Part shown: positions 1 through 9,600 of the stretch, piece by piece
Position numbering within the stretch: position 1 is the first letter of the stretch
Layout: every line of letters begins with the position of its first letter
Assembly: GCF_024451105.1 (NCBI RefSeq)
Contig: NZ_JANGEY010000001.1
Location: forward strand, 124,001-188,000
From: Stutzerimonas stutzeri
Lineage (GTDB): Bacteria; Pseudomonadota; Gammaproteobacteria; Pseudomonadales; Pseudomonadaceae
DNA length: 64,000 nt
Direction: 5' to 3'
The notes under the pieces: model-generated
What the model saw: the letters and a program-made list of their open reading frames with translations, nothing else
Told to the model about the DNA's origin: nothing
Databases searched by the model: none
Program-made: the position numbers and the translations under genes

Positions 1-2085
1 GACCAGCCGGTGGTGTTCCGCAACAACGACCTGCCGGGGGTGATGCTGACCAGCGCCGCCCAGCGCCTGATCAAGCTCTACGCGGTCAAGCCCGGCCAGC
101 GCGCGGTGGTGCTGACCGGCAACGACGACGGTTATCTCGCCGCCCTCGACCTGCTGGATGCCGGGGTGACGGTCGCCGCCGTGATCGACATGCGTAGCGC
201 ACCGGCCGACGCGCGGCTGGCCGAGGCGCTGAAGCAACACGGCATCGCCGTGCGCAGCGGCAGCACCGTGTACGAGGCGCTGCACGCCAAGGGCATGCGC
301 CACGTCACCGGCGTCGACGTGCGTCGCATCACCGGCAAGGGCCAGGTGGCCGGTGCCGGCGAAACCATCGCCTGCGACCTGCTGTGCATGTCCGCCGGCT
401 ACATGCCGGTCTACCAGCTGCTCTGCCAGGCCGGCGGCAAGCTGAGCTACGACGACGCCCAGGCCGCCTTCACCCTCAGCGGCCTGCCCAAGCACCTCAG
501 CGTGGCCGGCTCGGTCAACGGCCGCCACGCGCTGGACAACGTGCTGCTCGACGGCGGCCTGGCCGGTGGCGCCGCCGCCGACCGGCTCGGCCTGAGTGCG
601 CCGATCGCAGGCAAGGCGTTCGCCGCCGAGCCGCGGGTCAACTTCGACTGGCCGATCTTCCCGCACCCGGACGGCAAGGACTTCGTCGACTTCGACGAGG
701 ACCTGCAGGTGCGCGACATCGTCAACGCCACCCGCCACGGCTACCGCGACGTGCAGCTGGTCAAGCGCTTCTCCACCGTCGGCATGGGCCCCTCGCAGGG
801 CCGCCATTCGGCGCTGCCCACCGCGCGGCTGGTGGCCCAGGCCACCAACCGCAGCGTCAGCGAGACCGGGGTGACCACCGCGCGCCCGCCGTTCGTCGCC
901 GAGAAACTCGCCCACGTCGCCGGCCGCGGCTTCGACCCGTACCGGCAGACCGCCATGCACCAGCGCCACGTCGAGCTGGGCGCGAAGATGATGCCGGCCG
1001 GCGTCTGGCAGCGCCCGGCCTACTACGGCAAGCCCGAGGAGCGCGAGGCATGCATGCAGGCCGAGGCCCGCCACGTGCGCGAGAAGGTCGGCATCATCGA
1101 CGTCTCCACCCTCGGCGGCCTCGACGTGCGCGGCCCGGACGCCGCCGAGCTGCTCAACCGCCTGTACACCTTCGCCTTCGCCAAGCAGCCGGTCGGCCGT
1201 TCGCGCTACGCGCTGATGACCAACGAGCACGGCGTGGTGATCGACGACGGCGTCTGCGCGCGCTTCGCGGACAACCACTTCTACGTCACCGCCACCACCA
1301 GCGGCGTCGACCGCATCTACCAGCAGATGCTCAAGTGGAACGCGCAGTGGCGCCTGGACGTCGACATCACCAACGTCACCGCCGCGCTGGCCGCGGTCAA
1401 CGTCGCCGGGCCGCGCGCGCGCAACGTGCTGCGCAAGCTGTGCCAGGACGTCGACCTCAGCGCCGAGGCCTTCCCCTACCTGGGCGTGCGCCAAGGCACG
1501 GTTGCCGGCATCCCGGCGCGGCTCTTGCGGGTCGGCTTCGTCGGCGAGCTGGGCTACGAGATCCACGTGCCGGCACGCTACGGCGAGTACCTGTGGGACG
1601 CGCTGATGCAGGCCGGCGCCAAGGACGAGATCCGTCCGTTCGGCGTCGAGACCCAGCGCCTGCTGCGCCTGGAGAAGGGCCACGTGATCATCGGCCAGGA
1701 CACCGACGGCATGACCCATCCGGCGGAGATCGACATGGGCTGGGCGATCGCGCGCAGCAAGCCGTTCTTCGTCGGCAAGCGCTCGGTGGAGATCCTCGAG
1801 GCGCAGCCGCTCAAGCGCAAGCTGGTCGGCTTCACCCTGCCGGCCACCTCGGCCAAGCCGCTGGAAGGCCACCTGGTACTCAACGGCCCGGACATCAGCG
1901 GCAACGTCACCTCCTGCGAGTACAGCGCCACCCTCGGCCAGATCATCGGCCTGGCCTACTGCGCGTTCGAACAGAGCACGCCGGGCAGCCAGATCCCGAT
2001 CCGCGTCGAAGGCGGCCAGGTGGTGCAGGCGACGGTGGTCAAGCTGCCGTTCTTCGATCCCGAAACCCAACGTCAGGAGCTGTGA
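1..2085 (+). CDS. soxA: Sarcosine oxidase alpha subunit, 5'-truncated by window edge
   Basis: The frame is open from base 1, so the start lies upstream and 694 residues are visible of a family length near 1000. The missing part should hold the N-terminal FAD/NAD-binding segment. The visible N-terminal third is the remaining pyridine-nucleotide-disulfide-type domain (VVLTGNDDGYLAALDLL). The C-terminal half, from about residue 330, is a GcvT-like folate-binding domain (PAYYGKPEEREACMQAEA, then GELGYEIHVPARYGEYLW). The heterotetrameric enzyme oxidatively demethylates sarcosine in the cytoplasm to glycine, hydrogen peroxide and 5,10-methylene-THF. soxG follows after two bases, so the two are co-transcribed; soxB and soxD are expected just upstream. 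Confidence 0.93.
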   Translation, partial: DQPVVFRNNDLPGVMLTSAAQRLIKLYAVKPGQRAVVLTGNDDGYLAALDLLDAGVTVAAVIDMRSAPADARLAEALKQHGIAVRSGSTVYEALHAKGMRHVTGVDVRRITGKGQVAGAGETIACDLLCMSAGYMPVYQLLCQAGGKLSYDDAQAAFTLSGLPKHLSVAGSVNGRHALDNVLLDGGLAGGAAADRLGLSAPIAGKAFAAEPRVNFDWPIFPHPDGKDFVDFDEDLQVRDIVNATRHGYRDVQLVKRFSTVGMGPSQGRHSALPTARLVAQATNRSVSETGVTTARPPFVAEKLAHVAGRGFDPYRQTAMHQRHVELGAKMMPAGVWQRPAYYGKPEEREACMQAEARHVREKVGIIDVSTLGGLDVRGPDAAELLNRLYTFAFAKQPVGRSRYALMTNEHGVVIDDGVCARFADNHFYVTATTSGVDRIYQQMLKWNAQWRLDVDITNVTAALAAVNVAGPRARNVLRKLCQDVDLSAEAFPYLGVRQGTVAGIPARLLRVGFVGELGYEIHVPARYGEYLWDALMQAGAKDEIRPFGVETQRLLRLEKGHVIIGQDTDGMTHPAEIDMGWAIARSKPFFVGKRSVEILEAQPLKRKLVGFTLPATSAKPLEGHLVLNGPDISGNVTSCEYSATLGQIIGLAYCAFEQSTPGSQIPIRVEGGQVVQATVVKLPFFDPETQRQEL

Positions 2086-2087
2086 TC

Positions 2088-2768
2088 ATGGCCGCTCTGC
2101 AAGCCCAGCAATTCACCGAACGCAGCCCGCTGTACCGCCGCCACGCCGGCGCCACCCTCGGCCAACTGGGCGACAGCGTGGTGGTCGCCCACTACGGCGA
2201 GCACGACGAAAGCCCGCAGCTGCAACGCTGCGCGCTCATCGACCTGAGCAACCTGGCGCGCGTCGGCTTTCGCGGCGCGCAGGCCGCCGACTACCTGAGC
2301 GGGCGCGGCTACGCGCTGCCCGAGGCGCCCAACCGGGCGCTGACCCAGGCCGACGGCGGCCACGTGGCGCGCCTGTCGCAGACCGAGTACCTGCTGCTCG
2401 GCAGCCTGCGCGACGCCGGTTCGCGCGTGGCCGGCGAGGAACGGGACTGGCAGCTCGGCGCCGGCGGCAACTACCTGCTGCCGCGCCAGGACAGCCACGC
2501 CTGGCTGCTGCTCACCGGCGAGCACATCAGCGAAGTGATGGCCAAGCTGTGCGGCGTCGACCTGCGACCCGAGGCCTTCCCGGTCGGCGCGGTGGCGCAG
2601 ACCTCGGCGGCGCGCATCAACGTCATCGTGGTCAACCTGCCGGAAGGCGAGCTGCCGTGCTTCCACATCCTCTGCGACCGCGCCTCGGCGGACTACTTCT
2701 GGGGCGCGCTGCTGGATGCCATGGCCGAGTTCGGCGGCCAGCCGGCGGGGATCGATGCGCTGCTGTAA
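2088..2768 (+). CDS. soxG: Sarcosine oxidase gamma subunit
   Basis: A 226-residue protein whose ATG lies two bases after the soxA stop, with AGGAGC upstream at 2075-2080 as ribosome site. Length and the hydrophobic C-terminal pattern (CDRASADYFWGALLDAMAEF) fit the SoxG family, the smallest folding partner of SoxA in the heterotetramer. It has no known catalytic residues of its own. In many pseudomonads purU follows soxG to recycle formyl-THF; here the operon ends and an unrelated convergent gene follows, while purU sits about 27 kb away. Confidence 0.92.
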   Translation: MAALQAQQFTERSPLYRRHAGATLGQLGDSVVVAHYGEHDESPQLQRCALIDLSNLARVGFRGAQAADYLSGRGYALPEAPNRALTQADGGHVARLSQTEYLLLGSLRDAGSRVAGEERDWQLGAGGNYLLPRQDSHAWLLLTGEHISEVMAKLCGVDLRPEAFPVGAVAQTSAARINVIVVNLPEGELPCFHILCDRASADYFWGALLDAMAEFGGQPAGIDALL

Positions 2769-2822
2769 GGCGCTGCACCAACCGGCCGCCAGGCCGGCCA
2801 TGGCGATCCCTTCGGCATCGAC

Positions 2823-2854
2823 GGTGGGTTACGCCGCTGCGCGGTTGACCCACC
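2823..2854. terminator. Imperfect hairpin between convergent soxG and TPR gene
   Basis: GGTGGGT at 2823-2829 pairs with ACCCACC at 2848-2854, with an inner CCGC/GCGG pairing. It lies between two converging genes and has no clear U-tract. It resembles the GTGGGTTACGC-type intergenic repeats common in Pseudomonas, and probably ends transcription from both sides. Confidence 0.45.
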
Positions 2855-2894
2855 CTACGAACTGCCACCCTTCCAACTGCTCGCCGCGCCGGCT

Positions 2895-4211
2895 TCAGCC
2901 CGCCGCGCGGCGCAGCAGCACCCGCGCCGCCGGGCTGCCCGGCTTGGCGTCGACGCGCTCGGCGGCCAGGCCGCGGGCCAGCGCCAGCTGGCCGTCACGC
3001 AGGGCGGCCTCGAGCAGGGTCAGGTCGATGAGGTCGCGCTGCGCGTGGCTGCCGCCGAAGCGGTGGGCGATGCCGCGCAGCGGCCGCAGCAGTTCCACCG
3101 TGCGGGCCGGATGCCCTTCGACGAAGGCGAGCAGCGCCTGGCACAGCGGTGCGCCGACATCGCGGGTGAACAGCGCGTTGTCGCCATCGCCCTGCATCGC
3201 CCGTTGCTGGGCGGCCTGCAGGGTCCGGATCGCCTCGCTGCGCCCGGCGCAGGCGAAGGCCATCATCGCGTGGGCGTCGTTGAAGGCGTAGTGGCCGCTG
3301 TCGGCGAAGGCCTGCCAGCGCTCCGCCACCCCCTGCCAGCGGGCGCCGACATCGGCGCCGAGCAGATGCAGGCGCCAGAGCAGCGCCGAGGCGTCCACCA
3401 GGTCGAGCGCCAGCGGCGACTGGCTGGCGGCTATGGCACTGTCGAACAGCTCCAGCACGCTGGCGGTGTCGCCGAGGTCGAGATGGAACAGCGCCAGGTG
3501 CCACCAGTTGTGGATGGCGAAGAAGTTGTCCTCGGCCCACTGCCGCTGGCGGTCGCGCATCCAGGCGATGCCTTCGTGCTGGCGGCCCTGCATCTCCAGG
3601 ACGTGGGTCACGGCGTGGTGCGCCCAGGCATCGCGCGGCTCCAGCAGCAGGGCGGCGTGGCCGCTGGCCGAGGCGCGGGCGTAGGCACCGCACTCCTCCA
3701 GGCCGAAGGCGTGCATGCCGAGCAGCGCGTGGTAGCCCGGCATCGCCGGCGACCAGGCGGGGAAGGCGCGGGTGATGCGGTCGCGCAGCATGCGCGCATC
3801 GCCGACGTAGAAGTCGAGCACATGGCCGGCCAGCAGGCCGAGGCCGTCGAGGGGATGGTCGAGGGTCAGGTCCTCGAGGATGCGCCGCGCCGCATGCCAG
3901 TGCCCGTCGACCAGCCGGCCGATGGCGGCCAGATGCGCCTGCTCGCGCGGGTTGGCCAGCCACTGGCGCGCCTGCGCCAGGTCGTCGCGCGCCACCGGCA
4001 GCCCCAGAGGCTCGGTGCCCAGCAGATGGAGCCAGGCGTGCAGCACCCGGCCCATGACGAAATCGGGACGCTCGGCGATGGCGGCGTCGATCGTCGCCAG
4101 CGGATCGCCGCAGTAGCACTGGAACTGGTGCAGCGCCTGCTCGTAGTGCTGCACGCTGGACGGCTGCGCCCCGCTCAGCGGGTTGCCGAGGCTGTCTTTG
4201 CGGACATTCAT
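2895..4211 (-). CDS. Tetratricopeptide repeat protein, TTC38-like
   Basis: 438 residues from an ATG at 4211 preceded by GGAGG about nine bases upstream; in-frame starts further up have no comparable ribosome site. The sequence is helical and repeat-like (YEQALHQFQCYCGDPLATID, ALLLEPRDAWAHHAVTHVLE, HNWWHLALFHLDLGD), matching my memory of bacterial relatives of tetratricopeptide repeat protein 38. No signal peptide or membrane segment is seen, so it is probably a cytoplasmic protein-interaction scaffold. No catalytic motif is visible and its partner is unknown. The gene converges on soxG. A 14-base sequence in its promoter region recurs upstream of the gene at 19178-19801. Confidence 0.75.
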   Translation of the reverse strand: MNVRKDSLGNPLSGAQPSSVQHYEQALHQFQCYCGDPLATIDAAIAERPDFVMGRVLHAWLHLLGTEPLGLPVARDDLAQARQWLANPREQAHLAAIGRLVDGHWHAARRILEDLTLDHPLDGLGLLAGHVLDFYVGDARMLRDRITRAFPAWSPAMPGYHALLGMHAFGLEECGAYARASASGHAALLLEPRDAWAHHAVTHVLEMQGRQHEGIAWMRDRQRQWAEDNFFAIHNWWHLALFHLDLGDTASVLELFDSAIAASQSPLALDLVDASALLWRLHLLGADVGARWQGVAERWQAFADSGHYAFNDAHAMMAFACAGRSEAIRTLQAAQQRAMQGDGDNALFTRDVGAPLCQALLAFVEGHPARTVELLRPLRGIAHRFGGSHAQRDLIDLTLLEAALRDGQLALARGLAAERVDAKPGSPAARVLLRRAAG

Positions 4212-4292
4212 CGTCACACCTCCGGGCCGTGCACGGCCCCGCTTGGTCTGGCGTTCGGATACCGCGATGGCCTGCGCGCAGGCCATGCCCCG

Positions 4293-4306
4293 GGAAGTAA
4301 AGTCGC
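4293..4306 (-). promoter_or_regulatory. Shared 14-mer upstream of the TPR gene
   Basis: On the minus strand this reads GCGACTTTACTTCC, about 80 bases upstream of the TPR start. The identical 14-mer, also minus strand, lies at 19847-19860 upstream of a secreted-protein gene. It could be a promoter element or operator. The function is unknown. Confidence 0.25.
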
Positions 4307-4353
4307 GGATCGCCCGGCACGAAAGCCGACGGGACCAGCGGCGCCGTGCCCGT

Positions 4354-5040
4354 TCAGCCCTGGCGCTTTTCCGCGATCCAGATGGTGTGGCGGGTGCCCT
4401 TGTTGCCGTGGGCGTAGACCTTGACCTCTTCGGCCTTGAAGCCGGCCTTGCCCAGGCGGGCGGAAAACGCGCGGTCGGCGCTGGCCGACCACACGGCGAG
4501 GATGCCGCGCGGACGCAGGGCGCGGGCGCAGGCGTTCAGGCCGTCGAGGGAGTACAGCCAGTTGTTGGCCTGCTGGGTCAGCCCTTCGGGGCCGTTGTCG
4601 ACGTCCAGCATGATCGCATCGAAGCCCTGCGGCTCGGCCTGCAGCACCCTGGCGACGTCCGCGTTGACCACCCGGGCGCGCGGATCGCGCAGCGGGTAGC
4701 CGGACTTCTCGCCCAGCGGGCCGCGGTTCCACTCGATCACCCCGGGCACCAGCTCAGCCACCACCACCTCGCCGTTGTCGCCCAGGTGCCTGAGCGCGGA
4801 GGCCAGGGTGAAGCCCATGCCCAGCCCGCCGATCAGCACCCGCGGGCTGGGCCGCGCGGCGACCTTCTTGCAAGGGATCTCGGCCAGGGCGTCCTCCGAG
4901 CCGTGCATGCGCGTGTTCATCAGCTGGCCGCCGGCGCCGCCCTGGATCTTGATCACGAAGTCGTCGCCGTGCTCGAACAGGCACAGGGCGCCACCGTTGT
5001 CGGGAATCGCGGCGGTGTCGAGCAGGACAAAGCGTTTCAT
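4354..5040 (-). CDS. Spermidine-synthase-like SAM-dependent protein
   Basis: 228 residues. The ATG at 5040 (MKRFVLLDTA) was chosen because it begins the conserved-looking region. The central block VLIGGLGMGFTLASAL is the glycine-rich SAM-binding motif I, followed by an acidic turn (VVVAELVPGVIEWN) and FDAIMLDVDNGPEG, as in spermidine-synthase-fold proteins. It is shorter than SpeE (about 285) and lacks the N-terminal beta domain, so polyamine synthesis is not assured; a methyltransferase of unknown target is equally possible. It is cytoplasmic with no obvious operon partner. Confidence 0.7.
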   Translation of the reverse strand: MKRFVLLDTAAIPDNGGALCLFEHGDDFVIKIQGGAGGQLMNTRMHGSEDALAEIPCKKVAARPSPRVLIGGLGMGFTLASALRHLGDNGEVVVAELVPGVIEWNRGPLGEKSGYPLRDPRARVVNADVARVLQAEPQGFDAIMLDVDNGPEGLTQQANNWLYSLDGLNACARALRPRGILAVWSASADRAFSARLGKAGFKAEEVKVYAHGNKGTRHTIWIAEKRQG

Positions 5041-5180
5041 GGGCAGTCTCGCGAGAGGGGGCGTGGGCAACGACGGCGGCCGTCATTGCCAAAGCCCGAC
5101 ATTCTAGCGGCTATCCGGCGGCCAATGCGGGCCGATTCGACGCCGCATGGCCGCCCCCCCCGAGCAACCGCTCAGAAGGC

Positions 5181-6101
5181 TTACAGCAGCCGCAGGTTGA
5201 GCCGGCTGTCCTCGCGGAAACCGTTGTCCACCGTCAGGTCGCGGCCGACGGTGGCGGCCAGCTGTGCATCCGGGCGGAAGAACCAGGCGAAGCCCGCCGA
5301 CCACTTGCCGGTGCGCTGGCTGTCGTCCAGCCAGGAACTGTCCAGGCAGTTCTCGCCGCCGTGCTGCCAGGACAGCCCGCCGCGCAGGTCGAAGGTGTCG
5401 CTCAGCGGATAGCGCAGGAAGCCCTGGTACTGGTAGCTGGGTTTCTGTTCGTGATGGCGCTTCTGCGGCCCGTAGCGGTCGTTGTCCGCGTAGAAGGTCA
5501 CGTCCGCCGCCAGGTCGAGCGCCAGCTTCTCGCCGATCCCGGTGACGTAGCCGGCCTGCAGGGTCAGCTTCCAGCGGTTCTCGCCGAGGTTGAGCGGCTG
5601 GTCGTGGTCGTAGCGGCCGGCAGGGATGAACAGGTAGGGGGTGATGGCGAAGAAACGCCGGCGCTCCGGCCGGTTGAGCAGCCACACCGGCATGGCCAGG
5701 ATCGGGTCGGCAAGGCCGCGGCTGTCGCCCAGCGCGCCGCCGTCGTGGCGGCCGTCGAGGCGGCCGAACGGCAGCAGGATCTGCGGCGCGACGCGGTAGC
5801 CGCCGAGGTCGGCGTAGTGCACCAGGCGCAGGATGCCGATCTGCGAGTCGAGTCCCGGCGAGCCGGCCAGGCGATGGCCGTCGCGGTACAGGTGATCGCG
5901 CTCGGCCTGCTGCAGATAGAGCAGGCCGAGGGTGGTGCCGGCAGCGGCCGGCACGTAGTCTCCGGCATCCAGATCCAGTGCATTGGCCGGCCGGCTGCAG
6001 GACAGGCCGGAGCCGAGCAGCAGCAGGCTCCACAGGGCAATCCAGAGTCGGCCATCCAGACAGCTGTGGCGGCGCAGGGCAAGCAGGTCGATTGGCAACA
6101 T
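5181..6101 (-). CDS. Probable outer-membrane channel, phenol MetA-pathway/SphA-like
   Basis: 306 residues from the ATG at 6101, with GAGGAT six bases upstream. A hydrophobic stretch near residues 18-36 followed by SRPANALDLDAGDYVP looks like a signal peptide. The rest is beta-strand-like with alternating aromatic residues (ITPYLFIPAGRYDHDQPLN, SAGFAWFFRPDAQLAATVGR) and resembles the transporter-like family seen in aromatic meta-pathway and alkane/alcohol clusters. It is transcribed divergently from the AcoR-type regulator. A sigma54-type element (6156-6171) and the TTACA/TGTAA cluster (6285-6319) lie upstream, so it probably belongs to the same regulon and admits the substrate through the outer membrane. 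Substrate unknown. Confidence 0.65.
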   Translation of the reverse strand: MLPIDLLALRRHSCLDGRLWIALWSLLLLGSGLSCSRPANALDLDAGDYVPAAAGTTLGLLYLQQAERDHLYRDGHRLAGSPGLDSQIGILRLVHYADLGGYRVAPQILLPFGRLDGRHDGGALGDSRGLADPILAMPVWLLNRPERRRFFAITPYLFIPAGRYDHDQPLNLGENRWKLTLQAGYVTGIGEKLALDLAADVTFYADNDRYGPQKRHHEQKPSYQYQGFLRYPLSDTFDLRGGLSWQHGGENCLDSSWLDDSQRTGKWSAGFAWFFRPDAQLAATVGRDLTVDNGFREDSRLNLRLL

Positions 6102-6155
6102 GTCGCATCCTCGTGTTCTTGTTGTGGGCATGGCTCCGCGGAGCGAGGAGCGCTG

Positions 6156-6171
6156 GCGCAGATTGCGTGCC
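6156..6171 (-). promoter_or_regulatory. Candidate sigma54 promoter for the outer-membrane channel gene
   Basis: Minus strand TGGCACGCAATCTGCG: GG and GC at the required 12-base separation, matching TGGCAC-N5-TTGC apart from C for T at the first -12 base. It lies about 55 bases upstream of the start at 6101, with putative activator sites 115-165 bases further upstream. Confidence 0.6.
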
Positions 6172-6284
6172 AGCCCGCTGCACAGACCTGCAAAACGCTG
6201 CAGTCCCCTGACCGGCAAGGAGATTCCGTCCGCCAGCGCAGGGGCTGGCGGAACCTACGCAAGGCGCCCGAGTGTCAACCCCGC

Positions 6285-6319
6285 TTACAGCTGTAATGCC
6301 CGTCGTTACAGGCTTTACA
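6285..6319. promoter_or_regulatory. Putative activator binding cluster 1 (TTACA/TGTAA)
   Basis: A perfect 12-base palindrome TTACAGCTGTAA (6285-6296) is followed by two direct TTACA half-sites at 6306-6310 and 6315-6319. The same half-sites recur at 9465-9491 and 15820-15869, the other two sigma54-type control regions. It lies between the divergent channel and acoR genes and may also autoregulate acoR. Confidence 0.6.
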
Positions 6320-6478
6320 GGCTTCGCAGCGGCGCCGAGGCGGAGGTACACTGGCTTCCCAGAGCACACTCGCACGGCCCGCCCACCGGGTGGCGCCACC
6401 ACAAGAACAAGATCGTCACTGCGGATACCGACGGCCTGCGGCCAGGCCAGTGCAGCACCGGTGATCCGAGGAGGCCGC

Positions 6479-8446
<1,968 letters not shown>

Positions 8447-8472
8447 GACGTGGCCTGCGCGCAGGTCCCCTG

Positions 8473-8563
8473 TGGGGGCGAATTCATTCGCCAAGCAGGC
8501 CATCGGCCTGCCCTTGATGGCTCCGGGGCGCGCTTCGCACCCTTGGGCGAATGAATTCCCCCC
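8473..8563. repeat. REP-like long inverted repeat between convergent genes
   Basis: An arm containing GGGGGCGAATTCATTCGCC ends at 8492; its near-perfect inverted partner GGCGAATGAATTCCCCCC starts at 8546. The separation of about 50 bases itself contains GC-rich inverted segments. Sequences of the type GGCGAATGAATTCGCCCC are, from memory, dispersed intergenic repeats in Pseudomonas (REP/REPIN class). It sits between the ends of acoR and the lipoate-ligase-like gene and may act as a bidirectional terminator. Confidence 0.65.
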
Positions 8564-8581
8564 TGCAGGCCGCCCCTCGCT

Positions 8582-9295
8582 CTACCCCGGCGCCGGCAAG
8601 CCTGCCGCCAATAGGCTGCGCCGGTAGCGAGCGCCCAGCCCCTCCGCCGCCGCCCAGGCGTCCTCCACGCACTCGTCCAGCGCCACATGACTGGCCGCCC
8701 GGCAGCGAGTGTCCAGCGCGCAGTCGCGGTAGAAGGCGTTGACCACCGCGACCATGTCCTCGCGCCGGTTCTCCATGAGGATGGCGCCGTGCGCCAGGGC
8801 CACGTGGCGGCCGTCACTGCCGCGCTTGCGCCAGCGCTGCGCGGTACCGACCAGCTTGCGCCCGGCCAGGTTGACGTTGAAGCGGCCATCGCAGAACGCC
8901 CCCTCCACCGCGCCGAGACCCGGTGCCAGGCCCAGCTCCAGCAGCCACTCGCAGAGCGGATCGCACAACCGCAGGTAGGCGTTCCCGATGCGCTGCTGCT
9001 CGGCCTCGCCGACCGGCACCGCGCAGGCCAGGGCGACGTTGAGCACCGCCGACGACTGCGGCACCGGCTCGCCGCCGGTGTCGCGCAGGGCCACCGGCCA
9101 GCCCAGTTCGGCGCAGGACACCGCCGCGGCGGCGAAGCCCTCCAGCCGCTCGAGACGGCGCGGCATCACCAGCGCGGCATCCTGCGGACGCCACAGCAGC
9201 AGCGCGCAGTCGGTTGCGCCGGCGTGCACCCGCTCCAGCAGCGCACGCTCGGCATCCAGGCCGGCCTCGACCGGCAGGCGTCGTATCAGGGTCAT
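8582..9295 (-). CDS. Lipoate-protein ligase family protein (BPL/LplA/LipB fold)
   Basis: 237 residues from the ATG at 9295 with GAGGTG just upstream. RDTGGEPVPQSSAVLNVALA aligns with the RR-x-GGG-A-V-x-H/Q-x-G-x-LN signature of the ligase family. FNVNLAGRKLVGTAQRWRKR carries the invariant lysine expected to bind lipoyl-AMP. Such proteins transfer lipoate or octanoate to the lysine of a lipoyl domain. The obvious client is the free lipoyl protein at 11159-11392. The gene is divergent from the truncated lipA and has its own sigma54-type element. The accessory C-terminal domain of full LplA (about 340 residues) is missing, so it may be an amidotransferase or need a partner for activation. Confidence 0.8.
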   Translation of the reverse strand: MTLIRRLPVEAGLDAERALLERVHAGATDCALLLWRPQDAALVMPRRLERLEGFAAAAVSCAELGWPVALRDTGGEPVPQSSAVLNVALACAVPVGEAEQQRIGNAYLRLCDPLCEWLLELGLAPGLGAVEGAFCDGRFNVNLAGRKLVGTAQRWRKRGSDGRHVALAHGAILMENRREDMVAVVNAFYRDCALDTRCRAASHVALDECVEDAWAAAEGLGARYRRSLLAAGLPAPG

Positions 9296-9364
9296 AGCAC
9301 CTCGCTGTTGTCGATTGGCCGCCACCGCGGGCAGGAAGCAGCTCCGGGCAGCCCGATGCCAAGG

Positions 9365-9380
9365 AGCAGGATACGTGCCA
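9365..9380 (-). promoter_or_regulatory. Candidate sigma54 promoter for the lipoate-ligase-like gene
   Basis: Minus strand TGGCACGTATCCTGCT, matching TGGCAC-N5-TTGCT with one mismatch at the first -12 base. It lies 70 bases upstream of the start at 9295 and about 85 bases from the activator palindrome at 9465. Confidence 0.6.
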
Positions 9381-9464
9381 TGGACCGCAAAGCGCGCCGC
9401 AGCCACGGCAGCGCAGGTCAAGCCGGCGCAACCGCCCGGAATCCGTCCACTGCACCTGGCAACC

Positions 9465-9491
9465 CACCTGTAAAGGCGCTTACAGGTGTAA
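9465..9491. promoter_or_regulatory. Putative activator binding cluster 2
   Basis: CACCTGTAA (9465-9473) and TTACAGGTG (9480-9488) form a perfect 9-base inverted repeat with a 6-base spacer. The right arm overlaps TTACAGGTGTAA (9480-9491), one base short of a perfect palindrome and the same type as TTACAGCTGTAA at 6285. Two sigma54-type promoters diverge from this point, so one enhancer could serve both. Confidence 0.62.
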
Positions 9492-9547
9492 CGCATACAG
9501 CCCCCACGAAACCGCCCGCCAGCCCCGTATTCCGGGCATTTGCCGGC

Positions 9548-9563
9548 TGGCCCGCGGCTTGCT
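9548..9563 (+). promoter_or_regulatory. Candidate sigma54 promoter for the truncated lipA-tatA unit
   Basis: TGGCCCGCGGCTTGCT matches TGGCAC-N5-TTGCT with one mismatch (C for A at position five). GG and GC have the correct separation. It lies 38 bases upstream of the ATG at 9601 and 57 bases downstream of the activator cluster. Confidence 0.62.
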
Positions 9564-9600
9564 GAGTCCCCATACACATCCCCAGCCAGCGGAGATCGAC

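Noticed and set aside
4293-4340. FliA (sigma28) promoter from TAAAGTCG and GCCGACGG on the plus strand
   Set aside because: The spacing (about 19 bases) is far from the required 11-12, and no flagellar gene follows.
6314-6352. Sigma70 promoter for acoR using TTTACA and TACACT
   Set aside because: The spacer is 27 bases. The TTTACA is better explained as part of the half-site cluster.
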